Shown here: positions 21,403 to 33,680 of the stretch, one piece after another
How positions within the stretch are numbered: the first letter of the stretch is position 1
How the letters are laid out: each line of letters begins with the position of its first letter
The notes under the pieces: model-generated
Told to the model about the DNA's origin: nothing
The model's database searches: none
Seen by the model: only the letters and a program-made list of their open reading frames with translations
Translations under genes and position numbers: made by a program
Origin: Metaphire vulgaris
Taxonomy: Eukaryota; Annelida; Clitellata; Crassiclitellata; Megascolecidae
Direction of reading: 5' to 3'
NCBI GenBank assembly: GCA_018105865.1
Contig: CM030837.1
Location: 4,471,475-4,535,474, forward strand
Length of the DNA: 64,000 nt

Positions 21403-21896
21403 TTCTGTGCGCAATGAAAAAAGAAAGCATGTTTTCTTTCTTCGTGCAGAACTTTTCACTTTGAAGGCAGCGGCAGTATTCCCACGAGGAGTGAAATTAG
21501 TGCAAAACGGATGCGAAAATCTATTACTTGGGGGGGGGAGGGGGTAAGGTGATTGACGAATAATTGCTGTCATAATTATAGTCACAAAATATACTCCAAA
21601 TCCCCGCAAGTTGAATCTAGCATTACTCGAAATGTTTCGGCTGTAGACCCCGTTGGGGAGTTCACAATGCTCCCGCAATCACTCTAGTCGGGTCTGACCA
21701 GATCGTCTCGTAGGAATGGCGTTGGTCCTGTCCTTGAACCCTGGACACGGCAGAGGAAAACAGGTCTGCAAACTCTGTCATGAGCAGCTTTTGTATAAAA
21801 ACCATTTTATGTCATAAATAGGCGTACAGTATGTATAATGTATATGTACATTGTAGTGTACGGTACATACGCCACTTGCTGAAGAAGCGTGAGCAG

Positions 21897-22086
21897 CAGG
21901 GGCGTAGCCAGGAATTTGATTTGGGAGGGTATAAATATTTTGGGTGGGTATAAATCTAACCATAAAGCACATAAACCATATAAACCACGCATAACCACAT
22001 GTAAATCACATAAAAAAACTTTAAGGTAGACTGATTGAGGGGGGTATATATACCGATATACCCCCCCCCCCGTCGCTACGCCCCTG
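21897..22086. mobile_element. hAT-type MITE, family A
   Basis: Same ends; flanks GTGAGCAG/GCGAACAG match at 6 of 8 positions, suggesting an older copy. Confidence 0.8.
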
Positions 22087-22552
22087 GCGAACAGTTGGAC
22101 TGTCTTGATGTTCTTCGAATACCGCGTTTCAGGATTTGTTGTCATCTGTTTTGCGAGAATTTTGCTACAAAAAGTACGCAAAGGCTACAGAACGTATTTC
22201 AGTCAATCGGCAATTTAGGGCCTACTGACGACTGAATTTCTTAAAAGCACGTTTTATCCAAGTACGGTGTATCTTTTGACTCAGCTGCGGTTATCTTGAC
22301 ATTTCGTGAGAAACACTGCGCCAGAACGACACACGATATCGCCGGGGCCGAGGGGGGGTTGGGTTACCCGTGCTCCTCCAACAACAGAATAAAATAAATA
22401 TTCGGGCCTCCAAGGTGGGGGTATAGGGGGATTTACATCTATACCCCCAATCCATGGGGGTATAGATGTAAATGCAAAAATATCATTTGGATAGCTCCCT
22501 GTGAGTGTGATCACGGGGCCTCGCATTTGCGAATTTTGCGGGTGCCTGGTGG

Positions 22553-22740
22553 CAGTGGCGGCTCCACAGAGGGGCCCGGGGGCGTGTCCCCTACTGAATG
22601 CCTGCCCCTCCCCAGTGGCCCCCCTTTTGGGACCCTATACTTAATACTACATACCTAACAACAAATGGTTGCCCACCCATGATTAGAAGTTGCCACCCCA
22701 CCGCCCTCCCCCCACTTGCCAAATCCTAGAGCCGCCACTG
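22553..22740. mobile_element. hAT-type MITE, family D
   Basis: Full-length; flanks CCTGGTGG/CCTGGTGC (7 of 8). Confidence 0.88.
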
Positions 22741-23014
22741 CCTGGTGCCAGCCTTGGAAATCGTCAAAGAGACCTTTGTTTTGCGACAACAACTTCGCTA
22801 CTGTTAGAATATTCGTCGTGACTGCGAACCGAGATGAAAGAACATTCGCCGCAAAGGTGTGCTTCGTAGTCTTGCTTTTATGATATTTTTCACATCGACT
22901 AAAAAACAGATCGCGGGTGTTCTCTGGGAAATATATTTATAGAGAGTATATATAGAGCTATACAGATTCATTGCGTGCCGTGCAATCCTTTCTTTTCACG
23001 CATAGAATATACAG

Positions 23015-23164
23015 TACCTGCAGATTCCGCGCCATTTTCCACGGTCCCAGAGGATTCCCAATTTCCCAGTTGCTTTCCAGTGACTTCGTCAACTTCCTTA
23101 GTGGACTGATCCTCTTTCTTATCCTCACCGTTTTCCCGCTTCCGACGATTTCCTGTCTGCGGAG
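23015..23164 (+). pseudogene. Relic of a second, related GPCR (TM1-TM2 region)
   Basis: The reading frame gives FPISQLLSSDFVNFLSGLIL, then FLILTVFP. The intact receptor at 19.9 kb has IPNYFLVNQCFIDFLIGLIL, then FLNLTVFP. The nucleotide match is clearest over the segment corresponding to 20185-20270. The fragment has lost everything after TM2 and stops exactly where a MITE begins at 23165. This is a dead duplicate, about 3 kb from its relative. Confidence 0.65.
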
Positions 23165-23283
23165 CCCAGTGGCGGTTCCACACGGGGAGCCCGTGCCTCC
23201 TAGTGAATCCCCCCCCCAGAGGCCTAACTGCTGCGACCCTATACTTACTACTACATATATCTGTCAATAAATGGTTGGCCCCC

Positions 23284-23285
<2 letters not shown>
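23165..23285. mobile_element. hAT-type MITE family D, 3'-truncated
   Basis: Starts CAGTGGCGGTTCCA at the break of the GPCR relic and runs into a (TAA)n microsatellite; the right end is missing. Confidence 0.7.

Positions 23286-23286
<1 letters not shown>

Positions 23287-23356
<70 letters not shown>
23287..23356. repeat. (TAA)n microsatellite
   Basis: Replaces the right end of a family D MITE. Confidence 0.97.
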
Positions 23357-23357
<1 letters not shown>

Positions 23358-23436
23358 TGATTTTAAGTAGTTTAGGAGGCTAGGTAAGGCTGTTTCTAAT
23401 CTCAAATCATTTCTCTACAAAAAAAATCATTTCCTT

Positions 23437-23612
23437 CATAACTGTAACGTCCCAACCACTATCCCTTTTGATTAAATGACCCGGCATGAACGACCCCACC
23501 TTTGGCAATAGCTACTTCATTTAGAAAACAAGCGCATAGGAATAAAGAGCTACTTTGATGATTTATTTAGAGCACTATATAAATTAACGAGATTTTACTT
23601 TTTACTTATGGC
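23437..23612 (+). mobile_element. LINE-type 3' end fragment, same family as 11.6 kb
   Basis: Contains CACTATATAAATTAACGAGA followed by TTTTACTT, the shared 3' terminus. No coding capacity is left. Confidence 0.5.
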
Positions 23613-23875
23613 GTGTCTACGATTTTAATGTACGACGTCTATGCTGATTGGAGTCGAAGCTCGGCGTCGATTTCAGAGGCTTTAATTTTCCTCATTTGTC
23701 ATTTTCCGAATTTTCATTAGATTCTGATTAAAGAAATTTATTAAAGAATTGGCAATAATGGGCGCAATTTATTTTATTCGAATTTTAAAATGGGAAATGT
23801 CTACAGTTTGGATTTCATTGAGCGATAACATAAGAAAGTTAATATGCAGTCATGCTGTGAAGTTGAGTTCTCTGC

Positions 23876-24055
23876 CTTAAGGCAGGTCCAATCGGCTTTT
23901 ACACCACCTAGTGATGAGATGGCGTCTCATTGCCTTCCTCCCATACAATTAAGGGTGAACAACTTGACCAAGGTAGTTGCGCTGTGGCTAGGGTCAGATT
24001 CGAACCCGCTACCGTCGGATTGCTTGGCAAGATCCTAGCTCTACATTGCACTCGC
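23876..24055 (-). mobile_element. Possible tRNA-derived SINE
   Basis: On the minus strand GCGGGTTCGAATCTGACC resembles a pol III B box, preceded by a plausible A-box region and followed by a non-tRNA body. No tRNA cloverleaf was recognised. Confidence 0.4.
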
Positions 24056-24485
24056 TATATTATTAGTAGATAATAACAGTAGGAATACTTTTTTAAATTG
24101 TGATAATTATTATCTTGATCAAATATAATAATTACAGCACAGACAGTTGTAATAATCACAATATAGCAATCACCGTAATACTATTAACAGTAGCACTACT
24201 GCTATTACTACAAATGATGATGATGATGATGACTAGGTTTAGACTAGTTCAATAGGGTCTCTCCTGTGTTAGAGCCACTCTGACTTCTCCATTTAGGTAT
24301 TTAGGTTTTCATTCAAACTAAGTTATAAATGGCTATCCAGCTGGGGAATTTTTACACTCAAATTCATTTTAAATAGTTGTTGACATTGATAAAGTTTCTC
24401 ATTGTGTTTTTTTACTGGCATAATTGTTCATAAAATTATTTGATAGTCTTAACCATAAGCTTGTGTTTTCTCAGTATACTTGATC

Positions 24486-24593
24486 ATGAATGAGGATGAA
24501 TCAGGCGCTGGAGGAGGGTCGGTTTTTGTGGCTCGGGAGGATTTAGTTCAAGCGCTTGTCACTCTGGGTGTGACAAGGAATGCGGCACTTCGG
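24486..24593 (+). CDS. PTRH2: PTRH2 exon 1
   Basis: 36 codons: MNEDESGAGGG, then the first UBA helices (REDLVQALVTLGVTRNAALR). The donor gttagg is in phase 0. Confidence 0.88.
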
Positions 24594-27328
24594 GTTAGGA
24601 CACACAAGAATTTGTTTTGCAATTGCCGCAAAATGAACCAGTAGAGTGCTACGAGCGATTGCTATAGTTTATAGGAAATTATTGCCACAGAATGGCCACA
24701 GATTTTCTTATTGTGTCATGATGCACACTGATTGTTGCTGCAGTTGACTTTTGAATACTAGTGGCAAATGAAAATTGAATATATATGCATTTGACAATTT
24801 TAGATCTGAGAATTAACTTTGTGTTATTTTTAACTTGGAATTCTTTTAACATGAATGATTATTGAAGCACAATGCCCAATGAAATTGCTGCTATTCAGAA
24901 TATATTTATGATCTAAACTTTCTTAATATATGCATAAAGAAGTTGGCAAAAAATCGGGCAAAAGCTTGATGCAGCACAGTGTCCCAACCTGTTCATAGTC
25001 ATTGAATGAACTGTGAGTATTGTAATTTTGAAAAGGGTAACAAAATCCTGGTTTGTTTTGTGTCTTCCATGTGACAGGCACTCTATTACACTGGAAATTA
25101 CAATGCTGACTTAGCTGCTGCTTGGATATTTGAAAACCAGGATAAGAATTTGGATGCTCCCCTAACTGAAGTGAGTTACCGAAATTATTTCTAGAAATTT
25201 TTCGTAGCAATCAATTTGCAATCGTCGTGAAATCCATTTGTTGTGTACTCTGTAATTTAATTACAGATATCTTTTGTATTACAAAATTACAATTATCTTT
25301 TGTAATTTAGTGATATTTTAGGTTTTACAGGTAAAGCTATTCCCAAACTTAAACAAGCGTTGGGTTGTGCCCTGGTCTCCACGTACTAAGGCAAGAAGTG
25401 ATGCAGGTGGCTTATGCCACTAATCTAGAGTAGTTTGCCATTGCTTTCTCTAGACCACATTTTACCTTTGCAGATTAATGCTGTTACCAATTTAACCATG
25501 CCTTGGTGGTGAATGGCATAAGCGAATGGTGATAAGCATGTATTTAGTTTTGGGGGGCAGGAGTGGACCCAAGAATAAAATTTAGGGGGACCTTTGTGTT
25601 CCATTCCCCATTCTCTCTTGCCTCAGCCCTCCCTTCCCATTTGGATCAATGATTGTCAAAATTATTTCAATGGAATAAAGGACGGCACTTGCTAATTTAT
25701 TTACGGCTTTATAACTTTACAGCGTTTCATCATGATGAGAAATTAGCAGACCAAATTCTTTGGGTGGTTTTGGCAGGGCTTGTGCCCCTCCTGCAGATTT
25801 GTCCTGTTTTTGGGGTAACTCAACTTGTAGCTTGAAACTTGAATGGAATTGAATCTAGATGAGCCTATTTCTTTCGTTTTTGTAACTTTTGAAGATGATT
25901 TATTAGAAGGTTTACCATCCAAGTGGTAGACATACAGTAGAATCTTGTTATATCGAAGTTCAAGGGACTGTGATAAATACTTCAATATATATCCGAGGTT
26001 CGATATATGCGACTCATTTATCATTAACACTGTTTTGGCGGGAACGGCGCTCAAACTTCGATATAAGCGGTATTTCGATATAAGCGAGTTCGATATAGCA
26101 GGATTCGACTGTATATTCCCTTTTTCCTAAATCTGCTCTTGCTGTTTCTTGTTTCTCTTGACTGTGTGACAGTGCTTGATTAAAAACTTATCTGTGGAAA
26201 AACTGAATTTCTGCGCGTGGATTTTAGACACTTGAGCTGGGCGACAGCAGTTCTGATGATGATGTTGTCGAGGAGTTTCTTGGCATCGGTGCTGCGTGCA
26301 AAATGGTGCTAGTCGTGAACATGGAGCTTGGAATGGGGGCGGGTAAGACTGCGGGGCAGGTCGCCCACGCGGCCGTTGGCCTTTATCGTTTGATGATGGA
26401 AAAGCAACAACAGTATGGAGAAATGCTGATGAACTGGGAACAGATGGGGTAAAGAATTTCATTTGCAGAGAGCCTTACACAACTGATGCGTTTGAGAGAA
26501 TATGGATCTAAAATATTTTTTTTGTATTTTCTTGAATATTTATGATTTATTGTTGCCATAAGGTGTTTGTGTCATTTATCATCAGTGGCGGCTCCACCGG
26601 GGGGGTGGGCAGGGGAGGCCCGTGCCCCCATATTGAGTGCCTGGACCCCCAGTGGCCCCCCTCCGTTGGGACCCTATACTTAATGCTACATACATTAAGC
26701 AACAAATGGTTGCCCCCCCATGATTAGAAGTTGTTTGGTTATTTGGTTATATACTGTGATGATAATTTTTTTTACAGTAATTTGATGATGAACTGATAGA
26801 AGAGTTCTTGTATGTTTTGCTTATTTTAGTGATTCTTTCATTCTTTTGATAGCCTGTTGACAGGTGTTGTTACTTTTTCAGGGAGGTAAAAATTGTTCTG
26901 AAAGGCCAGAATGCTTCACATCTGACAGAATTGGCAACGAAAGCATCAAACCTTGGCCTACCTTTCTTCACAGTTCATGACGCTGGTAAAACGCAGGTAT
27001 GCTGTTATTTTAATTTCCAACTTTATATTGTAATGTAGTGTAACACATGCATTTGGGATAAATATTCGGACTTTGCAAAAAAAATTTCATGTTGATTCAT
27101 TTTCTTTTTATGATTCCAATGCACATGAAAACTATGACTTTTTTTTGGCATGCATTTGTAACGCCATGAGGAATGGAAGACAGTTTCTCGTCTGCGTTGT
27201 GGAAAATATTTAACAGCGGTTTGCGCAATTTTTTTATGTAGGTGGCATCCGGATCGCTCACTGTGCTTGGGATTATGGGAAACATCGATGTCGTGAACAC
27301 GGTGACGGGAGAACTTGCACTGTTGTGA
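24486..27328 (+). CDS. PTRH2: Peptidyl-tRNA hydrolase 2 with N-terminal UBA domain, complete, five exons
   Basis: The enzyme releases tRNA from peptidyl-tRNAs dropped by stalled ribosomes, in the archaeal/eukaryotic Pth2 fold. Exons are 24486-24593, 25078-25170, 26228-26448, 26882-26996 and 27242-27328; all phases agree, giving 207 residues. Residues about 13-60 form a UBA-like domain (LVQALVTLGVTRNAALR, then ALYYTGNYNADLAAAWIFEN). After an acidic linker (SSSDDDVVEEF) comes the Pth2 domain: KMVLVVNMELGMGAGKTAGQ, VAHAAVGLYRLM, EVKIVLKGQNASHLTELATK, LPFFTVHDAGKTQ and ASGSLTVLGIMG. The catalytic-type residues of Pth2 (Lys of GAGKTAGQ, His of VAHAA, Asp of HDAG) are present. The Met at 24486 lies 6 bp past a possible acceptor (ttttctcag), so an untranslated upstream exon is possible. 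The UBA-PTH2 arrangement is known in invertebrates and protists; vertebrate PTRH2 has a membrane anchor there instead. Confidence 0.93.
25078..25170 (+). CDS. PTRH2: PTRH2 exon 2 (UBA end)
   Basis: 31 codons encoding ALYYTGNYNADLAAAWIFEN and an acidic stretch. The acceptor is gtgacag, the donor gtgagt; phase 0 at both ends. Confidence 0.92.
25935..26111. mobile_element. Pogo/Tigger-like MITE
   Basis: Ends CAGTAGAATCTTGTTATATC and its near-inverse GATATAGCAGGATTCGACTG, flanked by TA on both sides. Interior holds repeated TTCGATATA half-sites. In PTRH2 intron 2. Confidence 0.7.
26228..26448 (+). CDS. PTRH2: PTRH2 exon 3 (acidic linker and start of Pth2 domain)
   Basis: Encodes TLELGDSSSDDDVVEEF, then KMVLVVNMELGMGAGKTAGQ and VAHAAVGLYRLM, the active-site helix. 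The donor gtaaag falls after two bases of a Gly codon. Confidence 0.93.
26583..26732. mobile_element. hAT-type MITE family D, 3'-truncated
   Basis: Left end and body up to GATTAGAAGTTG, then unrelated DNA. In PTRH2 intron 3. Confidence 0.7.
26882..26996 (+). CDS. PTRH2: PTRH2 exon 4
   Basis: Encodes EVKIVLKGQNASHLTELATK and LPFFTVHDAGKTQ, including the conserved Asp of the HDAG motif. The acceptor is tttcag, the donor gtatgc. Confidence 0.93.
27242..27328 (+). CDS. PTRH2: PTRH2 exon 5 (C-terminus and stop)
   Basis: Encodes VASGSLTVLGIMG and the final helix region, ending TGELALL with TGA at 27326. The acceptor is tatgtag. Confidence 0.92.
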   Translation: MASGSLTVLGIMGNIDVVNTVTGELALL

Positions 27329-29221
27329 CCCCCGATTATGTATTTTACGGTTCTGTTCTATACTCCGTACGTCTTGTTTTATTAACCCTACGAGCGCTCA
27401 CACCAACTTGTGCATTCTGCATTGCTACCTGAACGGCATTTCTTTCTCGTGATTAATAGGATTCTAATCAATATTGTTAACTTCCTTGTGAACATTTGCA
27501 ACTAACGATAGCATTAATATGTGTTTGAGAATTTTGAGTGTTTCAGAACGTTCTTTTTGTCTGCTTTGTAGAGATATCACGTAGCAGGTTGCAAAGATGT
27601 TTGATTGTCTCGTAACGTCATTGTAACCCAATTATATTGTTATTGTACTGTACGGTAACAAGTCTAAGGGGTTGGGCGGTCGGTGAGATTGAACAAATGA
27701 CGTGTTAATGTTTAAATTCCATGACCAGACTGCTATATTACAGAACACAGTTAATGCCTGTTTTTAGTATAACACGGTATGTTTGCTGGTTTGTGTTTGG
27801 TGTTGGTAAGTGTTTAAAATTATAGACGGTATGTTTTGGATTTGAGATGTACAGTCGTACACCAAAGAACTATTTTACCGGATTGTCTTTTGATATGTTT
27901 TTTGATTTGTAGTTTTATTCATGTATTTGATTTTACATATCTATAGCAATCATTTATAGCAGACACTAAAAATTTTAACCATTTGATTGAAACTTTTAGT
28001 TTAAAGGGGAACCTAAAAATCTTTAAAATGTTGCTCTTGATTTTGAAACTGTTTTTTAAAATTTTTTTATGTGATATTTGTTGATTGGCATATCTTCCAG
28101 CACTAGTTCCAGACCAAGGCTTGGTGAAAATAATTTCTTTTTGTGTGAAAGTTTATAAAATCAGGTTCATTTGAATTTTGCACAAGTCTAAAAAATGTTT
28201 TGGTTTTGCAATCTTCAGGCTTTCAAGGTCTAATGAGCTATTATTAGCAAAGTGAGTCATCAGCTTTTTATTTTATTATTGGTTATAGTATCAATCAATC
28301 AATCAATCAATCAATCAAGTTTATTTTTCTCAACATACTGATGAGTACAAATCAAGAAAAAAAGACAAGCTTAAGTTAATTAAACTATTAAAGTATAATA
28401 CATGAATGTCCATTTGCTTGTACATACTTTAAAGAATAATGTTTCAAACTCATAGTACAGAAATCAGTTGAGAGAAAAAAAAGGATTGGCCTAAGGGATT
28501 TGTATCCCGTACAATTGGCCAACCTCAAAGTTTGTAATAATATGACATATAAAAGTCTTTAAATGATGGAAATTAGGAATTATTTAGGGATCAAGTAGGA
28601 AGTGATTTAGTTTATTGGATGAAAGTAACCACAGATAGTACATATAGTCATATTGATTGTATAAAATGTAGTTAGTACATATAATGTATAATAAAGGTAT
28701 TTAGTGATCATAATTGAGAATTTGAGTCAATATTAAATAATTTTAGCCAAGAGAAAATTAAGTTTGCCATTTTAAAAGAAATATTTTTAAGTTAGTTTTA
28801 AAAAATAGTAGACAAATTTGTCTACTATAACTTATAGTAGACAAATTTTTAGATATTTCTGATGGTCAATCCATTTATTGCCTTTTCATAATTTAAGCGG
28901 CTGTCTTGTGTTTACAATAATTACGTTCTGATACATTTTTATGAGAACTTCAACACATACCGGGTACACACAATCGTGTATGTATAAAAAGTGTGTATGT
29001 ATGTATGTATATGTATATATAAATTTATTTATATATATATATCTGTTAGTACTTAGAATTAACTTCAGTAGCTCATGAGTATTTAAGTACCTCCAAACCC
29101 TGTTATTCATGTTTGGTTTGAGTTGGTTAAACCTGTTTGTATTGTCTTTGTAATACCTGTTTGGAATTCTCTAAGAGACAGATTATTGCAATTATATAGG
29201 TAAATATTAATTTTCACAAGG

Positions 29222-29254
<33 letters not shown>

Positions 29255-29639
29255 TATGCATTCTTAAATGGAACTACTAATCTTGTTGGAGAGATATTTC
29301 TGTAATTTAAAGTTGTAGCTTTATCGCGTACGGTCTGTGTTTACAATGCATTATGACTAACGTAGGCTGCAATGGTTGTGCTAGTCATTGTCATGGATTT
29401 TACAGTTGGCGTATGCACATAGATGAGTACCATATGTGAAGTATGTTTGTGCGTATAAGTATATAAGTATGTGTGATCTGTCCATTGAGTTTGTTGTTTT
29501 TTCAGGCCTGTGCGGTTTCACGTTTTGTTTTGATGTATTTGACTTCCAACTGACTCCCCATTATACAGTATATGACTGTACAGGCAAATGTGGCAGTTGG
29601 GAAATATTTAATAGTTAATATACATTTTATATTTTGGGA
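27329..29639. other. Region downstream of PTRH2
   Basis: Low in MITEs compared with the rest of the window; probably includes the PTRH2 3' untranslated region. Contains a LINE-like (TCAA)n tail, a short (TA)n/(GA)n and otherwise nothing recognised. Confidence 0.5.
28285..28330 (-). mobile_element. Possible LINE 3' tail, (TCAA)n
   Basis: (AATC)n followed by AAGTTTATTTTTCTCAA resembles an inverted CR1-type 3' end. No coding remnant was recognised beside it. Confidence 0.3.
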
Positions 29640-30876
29640 CGTGATTTTGGGGGTGAAACCCGCCTTGGCAGCCGACCCAAAAGTTCTGAGTGGTATAGAA
29701 TGTAATGGTGTAAGAGGTGAAGAGCAACCCCCCCCCCTTCCGGAAATCCTGGCTACGCCACTGCTCCAAAATACCGGACACCTCTGTTAGTGGCAAAAAT
29801 CCAAACGTACTGTAACAAGATGGACCAGGGAAGAAATTTTTGTTATAGTTTTGGTCAAAGCTAAAAAATTGTAACTTGGCGATTTTTGCAAGTTCATTCC
29901 AAACTTCATATCCGTTTTCTCAAAATTTTGCTTTTTTGGATAGGCCACTCTGGTTTTCAGGACCTCAAATAACATTACAGTGTAAAAACAATAACATTGC
30001 TACTGTCTCTTTAAATATACTGCACCGTTTAGCACAAAGAAATAAAAGAAACTGTTGCATGGCTTTGTATTTATTTACTGGACTCGGCTTTTATTAATAT
30101 CTTGTTTTAAATTGTATACAAGTATTATACTTTAAAATTGCAGTTCACTGATTCTTGTCAATATAGTAAATAGATCAAGTGGGCCGATAGCATTTGAGCC
30201 AATGCAGCCCCTTGAAAATATGCACATTGCAACCGGCACTACCGCTACATTTGAAAATTAATCTTATTTCGCAATAACGCAAGGAAATGTGTTCCGACCA
30301 TTTTGCTCTGAAACTCCAATAACAATAGGAATCTCTTGCGCGATTCCTGTCTACCTAGCGGTTGAGCGATTTTGCCGTTACTCATAGGATTTTTCAGACG
30401 CGTTAAAAAGGTATGTTCCTGGCAAAATTTAAAAAAAGATAATTTATAAGAAATTTTAATATCTCTCTCCTGATGTCTTATTTGGCGAAATTATGAATAA
30501 GTCTGTATAATATATTTGCCATATTTTCATTCGAATTTAATAAGATCCTTTGTCATTTATTTAAAAACGCAGAAGATTTTTTTCAACTAACGTTCGCCAG
30601 ATGGCCTAATGAATTTCTGTTGATATTACATGCTATGATTAGGCTCGCGCAGAACCGTAACTGGCTGGGGGCAAGCTATCTCGTGCGCCGTCTGGGGGAG
30701 GGGGAAGAATCTATATCTTGATTTTATTCACGACGGGAGTTTTACAGTTAGGAATTTAAACGTATGCATGATAAGCAAAAAAGGTTCATCACTGCTAACT
30801 TGACTCTTACTCCTCTTGGCGGTGAAAAGCCTGAAAAGCAAAAACGGTCATCATCAGTTTTCCAGTTTTCAAACTA

Positions 30877-31060
30877 TGAATGAATGAATGAATGAATCCA
30901 TTTCTCTGGCGCACTTTTACACAGATGCACCTCAGCCGACAAAATAAAACAGATTTTAACCGAACTAGAAAAGTCGATCGTGTCATAGTTTCGTCTCGGA
31001 TTGCTGATGGGAGGAGGTCATTCCAGTTCGACGGGGTCACGGGGCCGGTGCTTTGAACGC
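30877..31060 (-). mobile_element. LINE 3' end with (TGAA)n tail
   Basis: The minus-strand frame NWNDLLPSAIRDETM..STFLVRLKSVLF matches the terminal motif of CR1/Jockey-type RTs (W-N-x-L-P...F-x-x-x-L-K). The (ATTC)n tail is at 30878-30899. Confidence 0.65.
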
Positions 31061-31109
31061 ACGGTCTCCCATCTTGCTCTGGATTCGCGTAGCACTTAGG
31101 ACCCGTGTA

Positions 31110-31300
31110 CAGTGTTTAATCTAGACTCCTGGACTCCGGGGGGCAAACTGAAAAAGCCGGGGGGAGGGAACTGACAAAGGCGGGGGAAATTCTGCTAGGG
31201 GCCGCTGTTAGTACATGTAGTATTCCAAAATTTCCGGGGGAATTTGAAATTTCCGGGGGAAAGGGCAATTCCCTCCGGAAACGGCCTAGATTAAACACTG
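31110..31300. mobile_element. hAT-type MITE, family E (CAGTGTTTAATCTAG ends)
   Basis: Ends CAGTGTTTAATCTAGA...CTAGATTAAACACTG with a perfect duplication CCCGTGTA. Confidence 0.9.
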
Positions 31301-31888
31301 CCCGTGTATTTATGGTGTGAGCGAGTCTGGGTGGGTCGATGAAACTCTATATTGGGGAGGAAAATGTATATCTTGCCCCGAGCGCCAAATACTAACGCTA
31401 CGGCTTAATTAATTTGGGTTTGCGGCACGTATAATTAATCACAAAACCGCTGAAGTGAGCCGCGGTTCTGAAATGTTTGGGAAACCCTGCTTTAGACTGC
31501 TTAAAATAATACACACTTAGGTTTTCCCAAACATAGGCCTAATTATGATATTACTTATAGGGGAATTATAACCAACATGTTGCATTGTACTGCTTGCTGT
31601 AGTTTGGTAGCCTGCAAGAAAATACCGGAAACATGGATGTCCAGTATTGCCTCAATTTTTTACCGGACATATAGGCAAACTACCGGACAGTCCGGTTAAA
31701 ACGCGGACATCTGGCAACCCTATGTAACGGACCCGAGTCCCCACCCCCATTGCGCGTCCGCTTCAAAAGCGTTTGTGACGATACAGGTAAGTAACACATT
31801 GTATAAGATATATTGACTGCGGACTGCCCGGGTCTCTGCAGATCGCCGGACCCCTGGGCATTTGCCCCATGCCCCTGTCTGTTTCTTT

Positions 31889-32085
<197 letters not shown>

Positions 32086-32295
32086 CACTGGTTGCTAGTG
32101 ATAATGAAATTGCAGTTTAACCAATCTGATTCATAATTTTTATTAAACAATTTTAATTGTTAAACTTACTTTTTGGATTTGACAGTGGGAGACTACGATT
32201 CAAGTCAAGGAACGACCATAGACTGATGCCAAGGACAACATTACTAAAGTGGTGCTTTATATGTTCATTGATGATGTCGACCATTTAATTTTATA

Positions 32296-32565
32296 CAGTG
32301 GTGGTTCCAGGATTTCTTGGTGGGGGAATGAATGAATTCATAGAAAGTTGGTGGGTGGATGAACCGAAAAAGGCTGGAAAAAGAGAACTGTATCCCTCAT
32401 TTTACTACATTTTAACCGGAAAATAGGTTGACAAGCCAAAAAGGTCATCACCGGTTAGTTTTACTAGGCTTTTACCCAAAAGTAGGTTTCACAAGCAAAA
32501 AAAGTAAGTCCGAAAGTCCGGTGGGGGATGCATCCCCACTCATCCCCCAAGTGGAACCGCCACTG
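32296..32565. mobile_element. hAT-type MITE, family F (CAGTGGTGGTTCC ends)
   Basis: Ends CAGTGGTGGTTCCAGG...GTGGAACCGCCACTG; flanks ATTTTATA/ATTTTAAA (7 of 8). Confidence 0.85.
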
Positions 32566-32736
32566 ATTTTAAATATAGGCTTATAAGCCTATTTTGAACC
32601 ACGGATCGATTGGCTCCGTTTCAACAAACGACGAATCTACGATTTAAACTAATTATTGCAGTTCCTGCGACAGACATTCAGAAAATCTAGCGTAGCTTTT
32701 TATTCGTCACTCTTCTTGATTTGAATGAATCCTGTC

Positions 32737-32928
32737 CAGTGTTTTATGTTTTATCCTGACTCCAGGCCTTGGGGAGGGGTTGAGACTTTCGGGGGGAGGG
32801 GAATCGACTTGGTTGGAGTGGAAAAGACAGCAAAATTTGTGTAAGTGCTGGGATTTGGGAGAGATTTTTAGTTTTTTTTTGGGGGGGGGAGGGAATCTCC
32901 CCTCTTAACAGGCCTGTATAAAACACTG
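32737..32928. mobile_element. hAT-type MITE, family I (CAGTGTTTTATA ends)
   Basis: Ends CAGTGTTTTATG...TATAAAACACTG; flanks ATCCTGTC/ATCTTGTC (7 of 8). Confidence 0.82.
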
Positions 32929-33213
32929 ATCTTGTCACTCCTGTGCGAGTCTGTTGCACCGGAACCCATAGAATAACCCATAGAATAGATGAATTCATTT
33001 ACGTCCATTGGCTTCCGTGCCTGCGCCCGTATACTGTATTTATAAGCTATAACCGTATATGTATGGCTGTCGGCTTGGAAACCTACTGTATAGCATCACA
33101 GCAAACATGTTTACATTCTCCGCTGTCTGCGTGTCGATACACAGGCCTACTATGAGTGGGGCCACCGATACACAGGCTCGTCCATCGACGTGTCCGTATT
33201 TCTGGATCCACAC

Positions 33214-33680
33214 CAGGGGCGTAGCCAGAAATTTGATTGAGATGGAGGGGGTTACATTTGGGGTGTATGCTGTATTGTTATATCAAGCGGACAGTCTCTT
33301 CAGCCTTTCCAGGATTGATGAACCTGTATGCTTAGCATCTGAAGACGATTTTAATTAATACCGGGTCTATAACCGGGTCATAAAGATGACCCGGAAACCC
33401 GGTGACCCGGTGGATGAAGGTGACCCGAATGACCCAATGACCCAGTTGACCCGGTTCCAAGTCTGGCCTATAATATATTATATATTGCTCTTGTTTTTGA
33501 CTGTTAGCCATGCTACTGCGCTGCATAAATTGTCCGGGATAGAATAGAATAGAATATTATGTGTTATATATATTTATATATATATATATATGTCATAAAT
33601 TCTGTATTATATATACATATATAGACCTATATTGATCTAGGGGGTTTATATACCGATATACCCCCGTCGCTACGCCCCTG
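33214..33680. mobile_element. hAT-type MITE, family A, expanded
   Basis: Family A ends with flanks ATCCACAC/ATCCACAT (7 of 8). The interior is enlarged by a GACCCGGTT-type minisatellite (33361-33461) and AT-rich repeats. Confidence 0.75.
33361..33461. repeat. GACCCGG-type minisatellite
   Basis: Irregular 8-18 bp units (GACCCGGTTGACCCG-like) inside a family A MITE. Confidence 0.7.

Larger units (their letters stand above)
29640..31720. mobile_element. Composite of diverged non-autonomous DNA elements related to the 2.2-3.7 kb element
   Basis: Starts with a damaged MITE ending TGGCTACGCCACTG (29764). Then CTCCAAAATACCGGACAC...ACATCTGGCAACCCTA (31722) repeats the 2.2-3.7 kb element. Nested inside are a LINE end (30877-31060) and a family E MITE (31110-31300). 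Confidence 0.6.

Noticed and set aside
23985..24050. tRNA gene
   Set aside because: Only a B-box-like GGTTCGAATCT is visible; no cloverleaf stems or anticodon arm, so kept only as a possible SINE.
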